NCBI GenBank assembly: GCA_965219565.1
Contig: OZ244780.1
Coordinates: 248,001-312,000 of the forward strand
Length of the DNA: 64,000 nt
Direction: 5' to 3'
Source: DAOUJI01 sp965219565
Lineage (GTDB): Bacteria > Chloroflexota > Dehalococcoidia > Lucifugimonadales > JAGWBF01
Part shown: one piece after another, positions 25,788 to 34,271 of the stretch
How positions within the stretch are numbered: the first letter of the stretch is position 1
Layout of the letters: each line of letters begins with the position of its first letter
Program-made: the position numbers and the translations under genes
The notes under the pieces: model-generated
The model's input: the letters and a program-made list of their open reading frames with translations, nothing else
What the model was told of the DNA's origin: nothing
The model's database searches: none

Positions 25788-26996
25788 TTAGCCTGATACG
25801 TTGGCGCACACTGCGTATACGGTAAGCGTCCAGTCTCCAGTATTGTCTCCGACCTCGATGGCCCTTACCGTCCAACCTGTCGGCACCTCTCCAGCCAGAC
25901 CCGTTGGACGGGATTCTGCCAAGGCTACGACACCGCTTGTCGTTCCCGATACCAACCCTCCACCGGAGATGGCTGCAGCGTTCCTGTCTTCGCCGCCGGT
26001 GTCGCATGTCACGGCTGCCGACTTATTGTCGCTGTTCGCCTCTGTGTCCGCTGCCACGATGAGGAGGTTGGATATGCCCGGTTCCCCTTGTACACCCTGA
26101 GGACCGTGGGGTCCCTCGTCTCCTCTTTCACCGGTAGGGCCACGGAGTCCACCCGAACCTTGCGGCCCCTGACGTCCTTGCGGTCCCTGTGGGCCTATGT
26201 CGCCCTTGGGCCCTTGTGGGCCTGTGTCTCCGTGAGGTCCTTGTTCACCTTGCGGTCCTTGCGGTCCTTGCGGTCCTTCAATGCCCGCAGGCCCCTGCGA
26301 TCCTTCGTCTCCGTGAGGTCCTTGCTCACCCTGCGGTCCTTGCGGTCCTTGCGGCCCCTCAATGCCCTGTGCTCCGGGTGGGCCCGTGTCGCCCTGCGGG
26401 CCCAGTTGACCAGCGGGCCCCTGAGCGCCTATCGGCCCCTGCTGTCCTTGTGGCCCTTGAGGACCGCCAGGAGTTCCGGGCTCACCCTGCGGGCCTTGGT
26501 CACCCTGCGGGCCTTGGTCACCTTTGTCGCCCTTGTCACCCTGGGGTCCCCTGTCACCTTGGTCACCCTGAGGGCCTTGGGGTCCACCCGGGTCGCCCTG
26601 TTCCCCTTGAGGGCCTGTCTCGCCCTTGTCGCCCTTGTCGCCCTTGTCGCCTGTGTCGCCTTTGGCTCCCTTCGAGCCCGATAGACCCGCAGTTCCCGGC
26701 CTGCCCTGAGGTCCTGTAGGACCCAGCGGGCCTGTGTCACCTTTGGCTCCCCGCGGACCTACGTCACCATGAGGGCCAGTCGCTCCCTGCGGACCTGTGA
26801 GGCCCTGCGGACCCTGGGAACCCTGAGACCCCTGAGCCCCTTCTGGGCCTGCGGGTCCCTGCAAACCCTGTTCTCCCATGCAAGCCGAGGCCACAAGCGC
26901 CAAGATGACCACTAGGGCTGCGACTCCAAGCAATCTCCAAACGGCTCCAGTTGACTTCCGATTGATTCTTGCGAATGCAGAAAAGCCTCTCATCAT
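25788..26996 (-). CDS. collagen-like repeat lipoprotein
   Basis: This protein of about 402 residues has a signal peptide ending in lipobox LVASAC, so it should be anchored in the membrane. Almost immediately a collagen-like Gly-X-Y region of nearly 90 triplets begins, with many GPQ, GDK and GEQ triplets. It is interrupted at least twice by GGPQ, where the register slips. A C-terminal globular domain of about 95 residues follows (from ISNLLIVAADTEANS to the end), rich in small polar residues with two cysteines, likely a trimer-forming head. ATG 26996 follows GAAGGAG; an in-frame start 27 bp upstream is less likely. Such proteins form surface stalks. Gene neighbours give no further clue. Confidence 0.88.
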   Translation of the reverse strand: MMRGFSAFARINRKSTGAVWRLLGVAALVVILALVASACMGEQGLQGPAGPEGAQGSQGSQGPQGLTGPQGATGPHGDVGPRGAKGDTGPLGPTGPQGRPGTAGLSGSKGAKGDTGDKGDKGDKGETGPQGEQGDPGGPQGPQGDQGDRGPQGDKGDKGDQGPQGDQGPQGEPGTPGGPQGPQGQQGPIGAQGPAGQLGPQGDTGPPGAQGIEGPQGPQGPQGEQGPHGDEGSQGPAGIEGPQGPQGPQGEQGPHGDTGPQGPKGDIGPQGPQGRQGPQGSGGLRGPTGERGDEGPHGPQGVQGEPGISNLLIVAADTEANSDNKSAAVTCDTGGEDRNAAAISGGGLVSGTTSGVVALAESRPTGLAGEVPTGWTVRAIEVGDNTGDWTLTVYAVCANVSG

Positions 26997-27023
26997 CACA
27001 TCTCCTTCTACGTCCCACGACAA

Positions 27024-27355
27024 AATACTATGCCTGACTTACAGCGTCAAGTAAGAAACGGGGGGAAATAGGGAAATGGCCAGAAAATTGATGGATTCTG
27101 GGGCCATTTTCGGGCAGAACCCAGAGACGAGGCCCCATGACTGGGTTCTGCCTTGTATCTGCCCGCAACCGCGCGGGCGGGCTAATGGTCATGTTTGGAG
27201 GTGAGCCGGGCGTCAGCAAAGACTCGTGGAACCCATCTTGACGGTGGGAAAGACGGCGCCCAGCGGCCAACGTTTGTTGATAGACCCGTGCGCGCCATGT
27301 AAAATAGCTTCTGCACACAAGCCTACAACCCCGTGCAGCGGAAGGACACCGATAT
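27024..27355. other. divergent intergenic stretch
   Basis: No gene is recognised. It separates the collagen-like gene (minus) from the ferritin-like operon (plus) and should hold both promoters. I find no near-consensus boxes. Confidence 0.4.
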
Positions 27356-28456
27356 ATGACCTCTATCCTTGAACAACGGAACGCTGAGCGGCAGGCCAAG
27401 GAGAACGGGTACAGCCTTTCGTGGCTGGAGCAACTCCGCAGCCGCCGCACGGAGAACGAAGCGGTTCTGGACTCGCCCGTAGACATCGCCCAACTAACTA
27501 AGGAAGTGATCCCGGATGAGCTAGACGTTTCCCCGAACCTCACCGGCCGGCCTCGCGGCTCCATCGCCAGGCCTGGAATAGCTCAGGTCGGCGCGTACAA
27601 CTTCCGTACCAAGAGCGAAGTCTGGGCCTACAACCTGACCAAGCTCTACGAGGAGGCGGTCACCCGCCAGTGGAGCTCGGCCACGGACATTCCGTGGGAG
27701 TCCATGAGTCCTCTGCCAGACGACATCGAGGCCGCCGAATGCCAGCTGTCCACCTTCTTTGCCGAGGTTGAATTTCAGGCCACGGACATCCCAGGCCGGT
27801 TCATATCCCTTATGTCGCCAGACTATTTCGAAGTGCGGATGTTCTTGCTGACCCAGGTGATGGACGAGTCCCGCCACTTGGACGTATTCCGGAAGCGGGC
27901 CCTCGCCAACGGCGGAGGGCTGATGCGCAGGACCGACAACGTCACAGGGGTCGTGGGTGGCACCAACGACAATGCCAGGGAGTTCACCGAGCTTTCCTCC
28001 AGGCTCCACGTGGTCGGAGAAGGCAACGTCCTGACCATGTTCCGCATGGGAGAGCTCATGGCCTACAACGAGGCCGAGAAGGCCATATACCGGCGGGTCG
28101 CCCAGGATGAAGCCCGCCATGTCGCCTTTGGCGTCCTCCACCTGCGTTACCTGAATGAGGTGTCGCCTGAGCGGAGGGAAGAGGTCCACTCCTACCTCGA
28201 CGAGTCGGAAGAAAGAGCGGCCACGGGCGCCGGAGGAGACAACCCGGCTGCAGTAAGCGTCCTGCCCGCCGAGACTCTATCAGTCCTTCTGGGCGGCGGC
28301 AAGGACAAGTACGACGAAGGCCAGAATATACTAATGGCCGTGAGACAGAAGCAAGTCAAAGAATACTTCCAGAGACTCAAGTCCAGCGGATTTGACGACC
28401 GGATAGAGAGCGGCAGGGTCAATCCCGCGCTCATGGCAGCGTATAAGGCCCTCTGA
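27356..28456 (+). CDS. ferritin-like diiron protein, intact metal site
   Basis: This 366-residue protein has a ferritin-like four-helix core with two ExxH-type motifs: DESRH (Glu171, His174) and DEARH (Glu252, His255). Further glutamates lie on the partner helices (TFFAEVEFQA near 138, FRMGELMAYNEAEK near 230). This is the full ligand set for a carboxylate-bridged diiron site, as in ribonucleotide reductase R2, acyl-ACP desaturase and AurF-type N-oxygenases. It probably oxidises a substrate with O2. A paralogue follows 75 bp downstream and shares long segments (TDIPW, LxPLxDD, FRxRALA), but lacks these ligands. The pair may form a heterodimer. Substrate unknown. Confidence 0.8.
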   Translation: MTSILEQRNAERQAKENGYSLSWLEQLRSRRTENEAVLDSPVDIAQLTKEVIPDELDVSPNLTGRPRGSIARPGIAQVGAYNFRTKSEVWAYNLTKLYEEAVTRQWSSATDIPWESMSPLPDDIEAAECQLSTFFAEVEFQATDIPGRFISLMSPDYFEVRMFLLTQVMDESRHLDVFRKRALANGGGLMRRTDNVTGVVGGTNDNAREFTELSSRLHVVGEGNVLTMFRMGELMAYNEAEKAIYRRVAQDEARHVAFGVLHLRYLNEVSPERREEVHSYLDESEERAATGAGGDNPAAVSVLPAETLSVLLGGGKDKYDEGQNILMAVRQKQVKEYFQRLKSSGFDDRIESGRVNPALMAAYKAL

Positions 28457-28531
28457 CGGGCCCTCAAGGCTTCCAGTCCATATAACTCCTGACGCCCGAC
28501 CCCCACCGTCTGCAACTACGGAGATGCGCTT

Positions 28532-29650
28532 TTGGAATCCACTCGCGACGACATCGAAGCCGACGACCGCCAGGTAGAAGAAGAAACCCCAGCCCAAGTC
28601 GTGCCCTTAGCCGCAGATAGAAAGCCGCTGGACTGGATGAACGCCACCCTACAATGGGGGACCAAGGCGGAAGTCAATTCCCGCGGTCTGACCCTTGAAG
28701 GGATAAACGTAGGAATCTACGGGGAAATCCCCGAAGAGAGCCTGGAGATGACCCGCATGCCCCGGGGAGCTTACCCCGTCGAGGGCGTTCCCAGAGTGGA
28801 CGTGTTCTCAGTCAACCGGCGCTCCGAGTTGTGGTCGGACAACGCCGCGGCCTTGTATGAAGAGGCCATCCAGAGGCGGTGGGCAGGACGGACGGACATT
28901 CCCTGGGACAGCCTGGCTCCTCTGTCCGACGACGTCGAGCTGGCTATGTGCCAGCTGTGCACGGAACTGAGCCAACAGGCGTCGATCGAGGCGGAGGTGC
29001 TGGGCCAGTGGCTACATCGGATGAACTATGCTTACCATGAAGTCAAGAGCTTCCTGGCCACGGAAGCCTATGACTCGGCCCGCCACTTCGAGGTCTTCAG
29101 GCTGCGGGCCCTGGCGAGGAACGGCGCCCTTGGACTGGAGAGCCCGGGCTACATCAACCGCCGCCTTCTGGAGAGCCGTGCAGGCTGGCCGGAGACCGCC
29201 CTGTATCTGTACTTGATGCGGGGAACGCTTACTCTGCTGATATACAGGTACGGAGAGGCCTATGCCCACGACCCAGCGGAAAAGCTGTTTTTCAGGCTGT
29301 GCATCCAAGACAAAGCCAGGCACATGGCCTACGGGACGGCATTTCTCAAGCAGTCCATAGCGGAGAAGGGCCCATCCTTTGCTCTTAGCCTGCTCCGGCT
29401 GATGAGCGGCGTTGAGCGCGACATCGCCAGGGAAATGGATGACCCTGTCCTCTGGGAGGCGCTCGCCATAATATTTGCCGGCAGCGTAGACGAGATGGAC
29501 GTTGGAATGACTGAGGTCAAGCGGCTCCAAGGGCGGTACATCCGGGAGTACGTGGCACGCCAGAGGCACGTCGGCATACCCAAGACGGAAGACGACCTCC
29601 ACCCGGACTTGGCGGCGTACCTGAACTCTCCAGCAGCAGGCGGTCCTTAG
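28532..29650 (+). CDS. ferritin-like paralogue with degenerate metal site
   Basis: This 372-residue paralogue of the preceding protein aligns along its whole length, but the metal-binding glutamates are gone. DESRH has become DSARH (Glu to Ser), DEARH has become DKARH (Glu to Lys), and the first helix pair AEVE is replaced by SQQA. Only the glutamate of the third helix (YRYGEAYA) is retained. It should keep the fold but not a normal diiron centre, like the non-catalytic Rnr4 subunit of yeast ribonucleotide reductase. The start is TTG 28532, 8 nt after GGAG; an overlapping ATG at 28524 is in another frame. It is followed by an FmdB-like gene after only 3 bp, so the operon continues. Confidence 0.8.
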   Translation: MESTRDDIEADDRQVEEETPAQVVPLAADRKPLDWMNATLQWGTKAEVNSRGLTLEGINVGIYGEIPEESLEMTRMPRGAYPVEGVPRVDVFSVNRRSELWSDNAAALYEEAIQRRWAGRTDIPWDSLAPLSDDVELAMCQLCTELSQQASIEAEVLGQWLHRMNYAYHEVKSFLATEAYDSARHFEVFRLRALARNGALGLESPGYINRRLLESRAGWPETALYLYLMRGTLTLLIYRYGEAYAHDPAEKLFFRLCIQDKARHMAYGTAFLKQSIAEKGPSFALSLLRLMSGVERDIAREMDDPVLWEALAIIFAGSVDEMDVGMTEVKRLQGRYIREYVARQRHVGIPKTEDDLHPDLAAYLNSPAAGGP

Positions 29651-29653
29651 ATC

Positions 29654-29962
29654 ATGCCCATGTACGAATACCGCTGCCGGGCGTGTGAAGGCGCCACCAG
29701 CGCCTATCTTCGAAGCTACAACTCCCCTCAGCCTACCTCTTGCCGTCATTGCGGCAGCGGGGATATAACCCGTGTCATGTCCACCTTCGCCTACCACAAG
29801 TCCGAGGCTGACAAGATGGCCCAGCTGGACCCCAAGTACGGCAAGATGGTCGACGACGCCATGTCCAAGGCTCCGCCGGACAGCTCTCCCGAACACTATC
29901 TGAACAAGATGGCCCCCTTTAGCGCAGCTAGAGAGACGGGTGATCCCTATTTCAAGGAGTAG
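29654..29962 (+). CDS. FmdB-like zinc-ribbon protein
   Basis: This 102-residue protein begins with the FmdB-type zinc ribbon: MYEYRCRACEG followed by PTSCRHCGSGDI, with two CxxC pairs (Cys8/Cys11 and Cys30/Cys33). The remainder is a charged, probably flexible tail. FmdB-like proteins are small, poorly understood, and often found beside amidase or metal-enzyme genes. It lies 3 bp after the degenerate ferritin-like gene and 4 bp before the SCP2-like gene, so it is part of the same operon. It could be a metal or redox partner for the diiron protein. Confidence 0.83.
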   Translation: MPMYEYRCRACEGATSAYLRSYNSPQPTSCRHCGSGDITRVMSTFAYHKSEADKMAQLDPKYGKMVDDAMSKAPPDSSPEHYLNKMAPFSAARETGDPYFKE

Positions 29963-29966
29963 CTAA

Positions 29967-30419
29967 GTGACTTCAGCGGCCCCCGAACGGCTTACATTCC
30001 CATCGGTCCAATGGTTCGAGGCCCTTCGTGGTCTCGTCAACCCGGACCCCGAGTTCCGCCGAATAGGCACCGTGGACGCCGTCATGGGCGTCAAGGCCGG
30101 CTCCCACAATTTCGTCCTCACCTTCGAGGCTTTCGAATGCGCCGGCGTGGAGGAGATTTCCTCGGGAGAGCTTCCTGATGTGGACTTCTACCTGGAAATG
30201 GCGGAGTCAGACTGGCGGGAGATGTTGGAGAACATCAAGGAGCATGGTGAGGCGGATCGGAGCCACACGCTTAACACGTTGGACCTGATGAGCCCCGACG
30301 GAATCGCCAAGAACGAAGAGGGCGACCAGCTGCGGCTCGACCTGTTCTTCAGACTCAACCACAGCTTCCAATACTTCTTCAACGCCTCGGCCAAGCTGGA
30401 AACTCTCTTCAACTCTTGA
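29967..30419 (+). CDS. SCP2-like (sterol-carrier) domain protein
   Basis: This 150-residue protein resembles SCP-2 sterol-transfer domain proteins. It has an N-terminal FPSVQWFEALRGLVN helix, then a beta sheet (GVKAGSHNFVLTFEAFECAG) and a helix with VDFYLEMAESDWREMLENIK that matches the region lining the hydrophobic pocket. It starts at GTG 29967 with AAGGAG inside the end of the previous gene. Its place at the end of the ferritin-like operon suggests that it carries or presents a hydrophobic substrate to the diiron pair. The family call is moderate; a generic unknown domain is the alternative. Confidence 0.5.
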   Translation: MTSAAPERLTFPSVQWFEALRGLVNPDPEFRRIGTVDAVMGVKAGSHNFVLTFEAFECAGVEEISSGELPDVDFYLEMAESDWREMLENIKEHGEADRSHTLNTLDLMSPDGIAKNEEGDQLRLDLFFRLNHSFQYFFNASAKLETLFNS

Positions 30420-30437
30420 CCACGGCGGTCGAGCCCT

Positions 30438-31352
30438 CTAGGTCTGGCCGCGCAGCTTGGGGTCCCACGTGTCCCGCACGGAGTCTCCCAGGAAGTTGAA
30501 GGCCAGCACAACAATGAATATCATCAGCCCCGGGAAGGCGACCAGCGGCCAGTGGGGTCTAAGCAGCCCCGCCACGGCCCCACCCAGCATGTTCCCCCAT
30601 GTGGGCGTGGGTGGAGGTATGCTCAGTCCCAGGAATCCCAGTGACGCCTCCACAATTATCACCACGCCAAGCTGGGTGGTGGCCAGCACCAGGAAGGGAG
30701 CCAAACACTGGGGCGCTATGTGGAAGGTCATTATGCGCAGACCGGACGCTCCTACGGCTCTGGCGGCGTCCACGTAGGACGATTCTTTGACCGATACCAC
30801 CACTGATCGGATGACTCGAGTGGCGAAGGGCAAACGGGTCACAGCAATGGCAATGGTCACCGTCCACACGCCCGCTCCAAATCCCACCAGGAACACCATC
30901 GCCAGAATCAACGCGGGGAACCCCATAAATACCTCAAGGACCCTCTGGCTCGCTGTGTCGAAACCTCCCCCAATGTAGCCACTGACGATTCCCCAAAGGG
31001 CTCCTGTGACAGTCCCCAAAAGCACGGCTACCACCGCAACCTGCAGAGATACACGCCCTCCGTATATCACACGGCTGAGAATATCTCTTCCCAGCAGGTC
31101 GGTCCCCATGGGGTGGGATATGGACGACGCTTGCTTCCGGTCAGCTGGGTTGGTCTCCGTGGGGTCGTAAGGCGCCACTAAGGGCGCCGCCACCGTGACG
31201 AAAACCAGGGCAGCAATCGCCACGCCGCTGATGAATCCCAACGGATGCCTGCGGGCAAAAGACCCGGTACGGCGCACCAGCCGCGACAGAATCGCCGTAG
31301 CGTCCCTGGCAGACTCTCCGATGGCGGTTAATTGGACTTCGTCGCGGGCCAT
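30438..31352 (-). CDS. peptide ABC transporter permease, DppC type (second system)
   Basis: This 304-residue permease has an N-terminal cytoplasmic part, a first helix (GFISGVAIAALVFVTVAAPL), the GTDLLGRDILSRVIYGGRVS block and an EAA loop AARAVGASGLRIMTFHIAPQ. It ends in the typical GDSVRDTWDPKLRGQT. It forms a minus-strand operon with a DppB-type permease (9-bp gap) and a binding lipoprotein upstream. As in the system at 2.9-6.9 kb, no ATPase genes are present. It converges on the SCP2-like gene with 18 bp between stops. Confidence 0.92.
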   Translation of the reverse strand: MARDEVQLTAIGESARDATAILSRLVRRTGSFARRHPLGFISGVAIAALVFVTVAAPLVAPYDPTETNPADRKQASSISHPMGTDLLGRDILSRVIYGGRVSLQVAVVAVLLGTVTGALWGIVSGYIGGGFDTASQRVLEVFMGFPALILAMVFLVGFGAGVWTVTIAIAVTRLPFATRVIRSVVVSVKESSYVDAARAVGASGLRIMTFHIAPQCLAPFLVLATTQLGVVIIVEASLGFLGLSIPPPTPTWGNMLGGAVAGLLRPHWPLVAFPGLMIFIVVLAFNFLGDSVRDTWDPKLRGQT

Positions 31353-31361
31353 GTAAATCGT

Positions 31362-32315
31362 TTATGAGTAGCGGATTTTCGGGTCCAGAAATGCATAGCT
31401 AAGGTCGGTGACTAAGTTGATGACCACGAAGGCGGCCGCATACAGCAGCACCAGGTTTTGAATCACTATGTAGTCCAACTCGGTGATGGCGTCGATCATT
31501 GCCCGTCCTAGCCCAGGGACGTTGAAGGCTTGCTCAACCACCACGGTGCCGCCCAGCAGGAACCCGAAGAGCACTCCCGAAAGGGTGATGACTGGAAGCA
31601 GGGCGTTCCTGAGGGCGTGGCGCAACACGACAATGGTTTCCGCCAGCCCCTTGGCGCGGGCGGTGCGTATATAGTCCTCCCGAATAACCTCCAGCAGAGT
31701 GGACCGGGTCATCCTGGCGATGTGGGCGGACACCGCTAATCCCAGCACCACCGACGGCCCCCATACTATCTCAAGGTTCTTCTTCGGGTCGTCCCAAAGG
31801 TCGATTGTGCCCAAGGGCGGGCCGTAGCCGAACTTCAACACCAGCAGCAGTGCGATGAGCGACGCCAGCCAGAAGCTGGGTATGGCTAGAAACGCCACCG
31901 TGAACAACCTGGCGGCGTAGTCCAGCAATGAGTTCTGCTTGAGGGCCGAGAGTATGCCCACAGGCACTCCGACGAGCCATGAGACCAGAATGGCCAACAC
32001 GGCAATCTCCAGCGTGAGAGGCCCGCGTCGCTTGATGAGGTCGGAGACCTTGTCGTTTCTCCAGAAGGACGTGCCCAGTTCCCCCTTTCCGATGTCCTTG
32101 AGCCAGTTCCCGTATTGGACGATCAAGGGGTCGCTAAGCCCCAGTTCCGCCTCTATGCGTTCCCGGTCCACGTCTCTGATGGTGACCACCTGGGTGCCGT
32201 ACATTACGGTGAGGGGGTCTCCGGGCAGCACACGCATGGCAAGGAAGATGAGCATAGACACGCCGAGGAGGGTCGGCACCGCGTATATAAGCCTTCTGAT
32301 GATGTATGAAGTCAT
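31362..32315 (-). CDS. peptide ABC transporter permease, DppB type (second system)
   Basis: This 317-residue permease opens with MTSYIIRRLIYAVPTLLGVS and has the MRVLPGDPL block. Its EAA loop is RTARAKGLAETIVVLRHALR, and it ends YAFLDPKIRYS. It is the middle gene of the operon binding protein - DppB - DppC. Between the binding-protein gene and this gene lies a long hairpin (32349-32396) that may lower permease expression relative to the binding protein. The start codon has no strong ribosome site. Confidence 0.92.
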   Translation of the reverse strand: MTSYIIRRLIYAVPTLLGVSMLIFLAMRVLPGDPLTVMYGTQVVTIRDVDRERIEAELGLSDPLIVQYGNWLKDIGKGELGTSFWRNDKVSDLIKRRGPLTLEIAVLAILVSWLVGVPVGILSALKQNSLLDYAARLFTVAFLAIPSFWLASLIALLLVLKFGYGPPLGTIDLWDDPKKNLEIVWGPSVVLGLAVSAHIARMTRSTLLEVIREDYIRTARAKGLAETIVVLRHALRNALLPVITLSGVLFGFLLGGTVVVEQAFNVPGLGRAMIDAITELDYIVIQNLVLLYAAAFVVINLVTDLSYAFLDPKIRYS

Positions 32316-32348
32316 TGGTCTCGCATCCCGTACTGGGAGCGAATTGTA

Positions 32349-32396
32349 ACATCTCCCCTGTCGAATCGGGCGCCCTTGCCCGGACAGGGGAGATGT
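32349..32396 (-). promoter_or_regulatory. intra-operon hairpin between binding protein and permease genes
   Basis: ACATCTCCCCTGTC (32349-32362) pairs perfectly with GACAGGGGAGATGT (32383-32396), and an inner CGGGC/GCCCG stem extends it. There is no T run, so it is more likely an mRNA-stabilising element or a partial terminator than a full one. Such an element would keep the binding protein in excess over the permeases. Confidence 0.6.
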
Positions 32397-32434
32397 CGTC
32401 TGCCGCTATGGGGAATATTTAGGGAGGGTTGGGT

Positions 32435-34159
32435 TTACTTATCCAACCACCATATCTCGTTGCGCATTCCCTCCCAGTAGTTGCCGCCCTTGGTCGCCGT
32501 GCCGTGGCCCTTGACGTATGACCACCAGGCGTCGAAGACGGTGAAACTGCCTTCGTATATCATCGGCACGTCTTCTTCTAGGATGGCTATGCCTTCGGCG
32601 ATGATTCCCTGAAGGGCGTCAGGGTCGGACTCGGCCGCCGCCCTGTCAATGATGGCGTCCAAGGCTGGATTGCTGTAGTTGTTGAAGTTGTAGCCGCCGC
32701 CGGTCTTAAAGGAAGCGGTCCAGTAGTCGGCCACGTGGGGCAGGGTCACGCCGAATCCCGTGACCGAGATGTCGTAGCGTCCCTGCTGGGCCTCTCCGTA
32801 CCACTCACCCGATGCAATGGGCCTGATTTCAGACTCGATGCCCAGGCGCCGCTTTATCTGGTCCTGGATAAGCTCCGTAGTAACCTCTGAGAATGGGAAC
32901 CCGGAGCGGACTAGGAAGTCCACGCCGGTGACTCCGTCGCCGTATCCGGCGTCCGCCATCAGCTGCTTGGCCTCTGCCAGGTCCTCTTCTGTGGGAGTTC
33001 TCCAACCGGGCATGTTTTGTGCCTCGCCCCAATAGTCGGGGAAGAGAGGGTCGGTGGGCAGCAACCAGCCGCCCGGAGTGGTGAAGAAGAGTTCCTTCAC
33101 GGCTTCAATCAGCGCGGGCTTGTCTATGGCCAGATTTATGGCGCGCCGCACTCTGGCGTCGTCGAAAGGTGCGTTTTCATTGTTTATCCAAAGGCCCAGG
33201 GGCACCGTGGGGAACAGCGGAGCGGACATCATGTCGTCCCGGCCCAAGGCCTCGTCAGCCGAGCCGGGGTCCACTCCGAAGCAGAAGTCCACCTGGTTGG
33301 CCAGGCAGGCCGCTCCGGTGGCCGGACCCAGGTTGAAGTGCCAAGCCTCGATTCCGTCCAGGTATGGAAGGTCGGGGTTCCAGTAGTCGTTGTTCTTCTC
33401 CAGTCGCCTGACTACACCGGGCTCGAGGTCCTGGTGGATGAAGGGGCCGGTGCCGGGGTAGTCGATGACGGTCTTGAGGTCGTAGTTGTTGTCGTCCAGG
33501 GTCTGTTCGCGGACGATGATGTTGAACCCGCCCGCAATGGCCCGCAGCAGGAATCCTCTGGCTTCGGACAGCCGGAACTCCACGGTGGAGTCGTCCGTGG
33601 CCACAACCTCGGTCACCGTGTTGAACAGGCTCTGTCTGGGGCTGAGCACACCTTCCGGCGGGAAGATGATGTGGTTGAAGCTGGCCGCCACGTCGTTGGC
33701 CGTCAGGTCGGCTCCGTCGTGGAACTTGACGCCGTCGCGGATCTGGAAGGTGTAGGTCAAACCATCAGCGGCTACCGTCCAGTGCTCGGCCAGGTCGGGA
33801 ATTATTTCTTCCCATGTGACAGGGTCCACCTGCACCAGCAGGTCATACATGGGCGCTTGCGGGCCCATGTTGGCTATGCTTCCCGTTTGGTGAATGTCGT
33901 ACAAAGTGGAGTTGGCTATACCGCCCCATCGTAGGACTCCGCCATACTTGGAGTCGGCCTCGGGCGCCATCAGGAACCCCTTGTCCAGCGGAACTGGAGT
34001 GGCCGTGGGCGGGACCGACGTGGCTGTCGGAGGGGCCGGAGTCTCGGTGGGTTTGGGAGTCGGCGTGGGGTCGTCAGCGCACGCGGCGGCTGCGACCAAC
34101 ACCAATGCAAAGGCGCCCAGCGCCCAAAGTTTGGACCTTAGAAACCATGCTTTTACCAT
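32435..34159 (-). CDS. peptide ABC transporter substrate-binding lipoprotein (second system)
   Basis: This 574-residue family 5 solute-binding protein has a signal peptide with lipobox VAAAAC. A linker of PTPTPKPTETPAPPTATSVP style follows, and then the folded part begins near YGGVLRWGG. Family blocks include DLAEHWTVAADGLTYTFQIR and YPGTGPFIHQDLEPG. It is the first gene of the operon with the two permeases downstream on the same strand. The ATG at 34159 follows GGAGAGGAG. It is clearly different from the binding protein at 5054, so the two systems probably have different ligands. Confidence 0.92.
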   Translation of the reverse strand: MVKAWFLRSKLWALGAFALVLVAAAACADDPTPTPKPTETPAPPTATSVPPTATPVPLDKGFLMAPEADSKYGGVLRWGGIANSTLYDIHQTGSIANMGPQAPMYDLLVQVDPVTWEEIIPDLAEHWTVAADGLTYTFQIRDGVKFHDGADLTANDVAASFNHIIFPPEGVLSPRQSLFNTVTEVVATDDSTVEFRLSEARGFLLRAIAGGFNIIVREQTLDDNNYDLKTVIDYPGTGPFIHQDLEPGVVRRLEKNNDYWNPDLPYLDGIEAWHFNLGPATGAACLANQVDFCFGVDPGSADEALGRDDMMSAPLFPTVPLGLWINNENAPFDDARVRRAINLAIDKPALIEAVKELFFTTPGGWLLPTDPLFPDYWGEAQNMPGWRTPTEEDLAEAKQLMADAGYGDGVTGVDFLVRSGFPFSEVTTELIQDQIKRRLGIESEIRPIASGEWYGEAQQGRYDISVTGFGVTLPHVADYWTASFKTGGGYNFNNYSNPALDAIIDRAAAESDPDALQGIIAEGIAILEEDVPMIYEGSFTVFDAWWSYVKGHGTATKGGNYWEGMRNEIWWLDK

Positions 34160-34271
34160 TCGTCTCCTCTCCTATTTCGTATCGCGACTGTAGATTGTGC
34201 GCACACGGGTTGGTGCATACGTTGCGGAATGAGACCGGGTTTGGCAGGAGATGACGGATTCCAGGGGATGG

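Noticed and set aside
26088..26719. Two open frames of 176-198 codons on the plus strand opposite the collagen-like gene
   Set aside because: They are products of the low-complexity Gly-X-Y codons read backwards.
33017..33934. 305-codon open frame on the plus strand
   Set aside because: It is antisense to the substrate-binding protein gene, low in complexity and without motifs.
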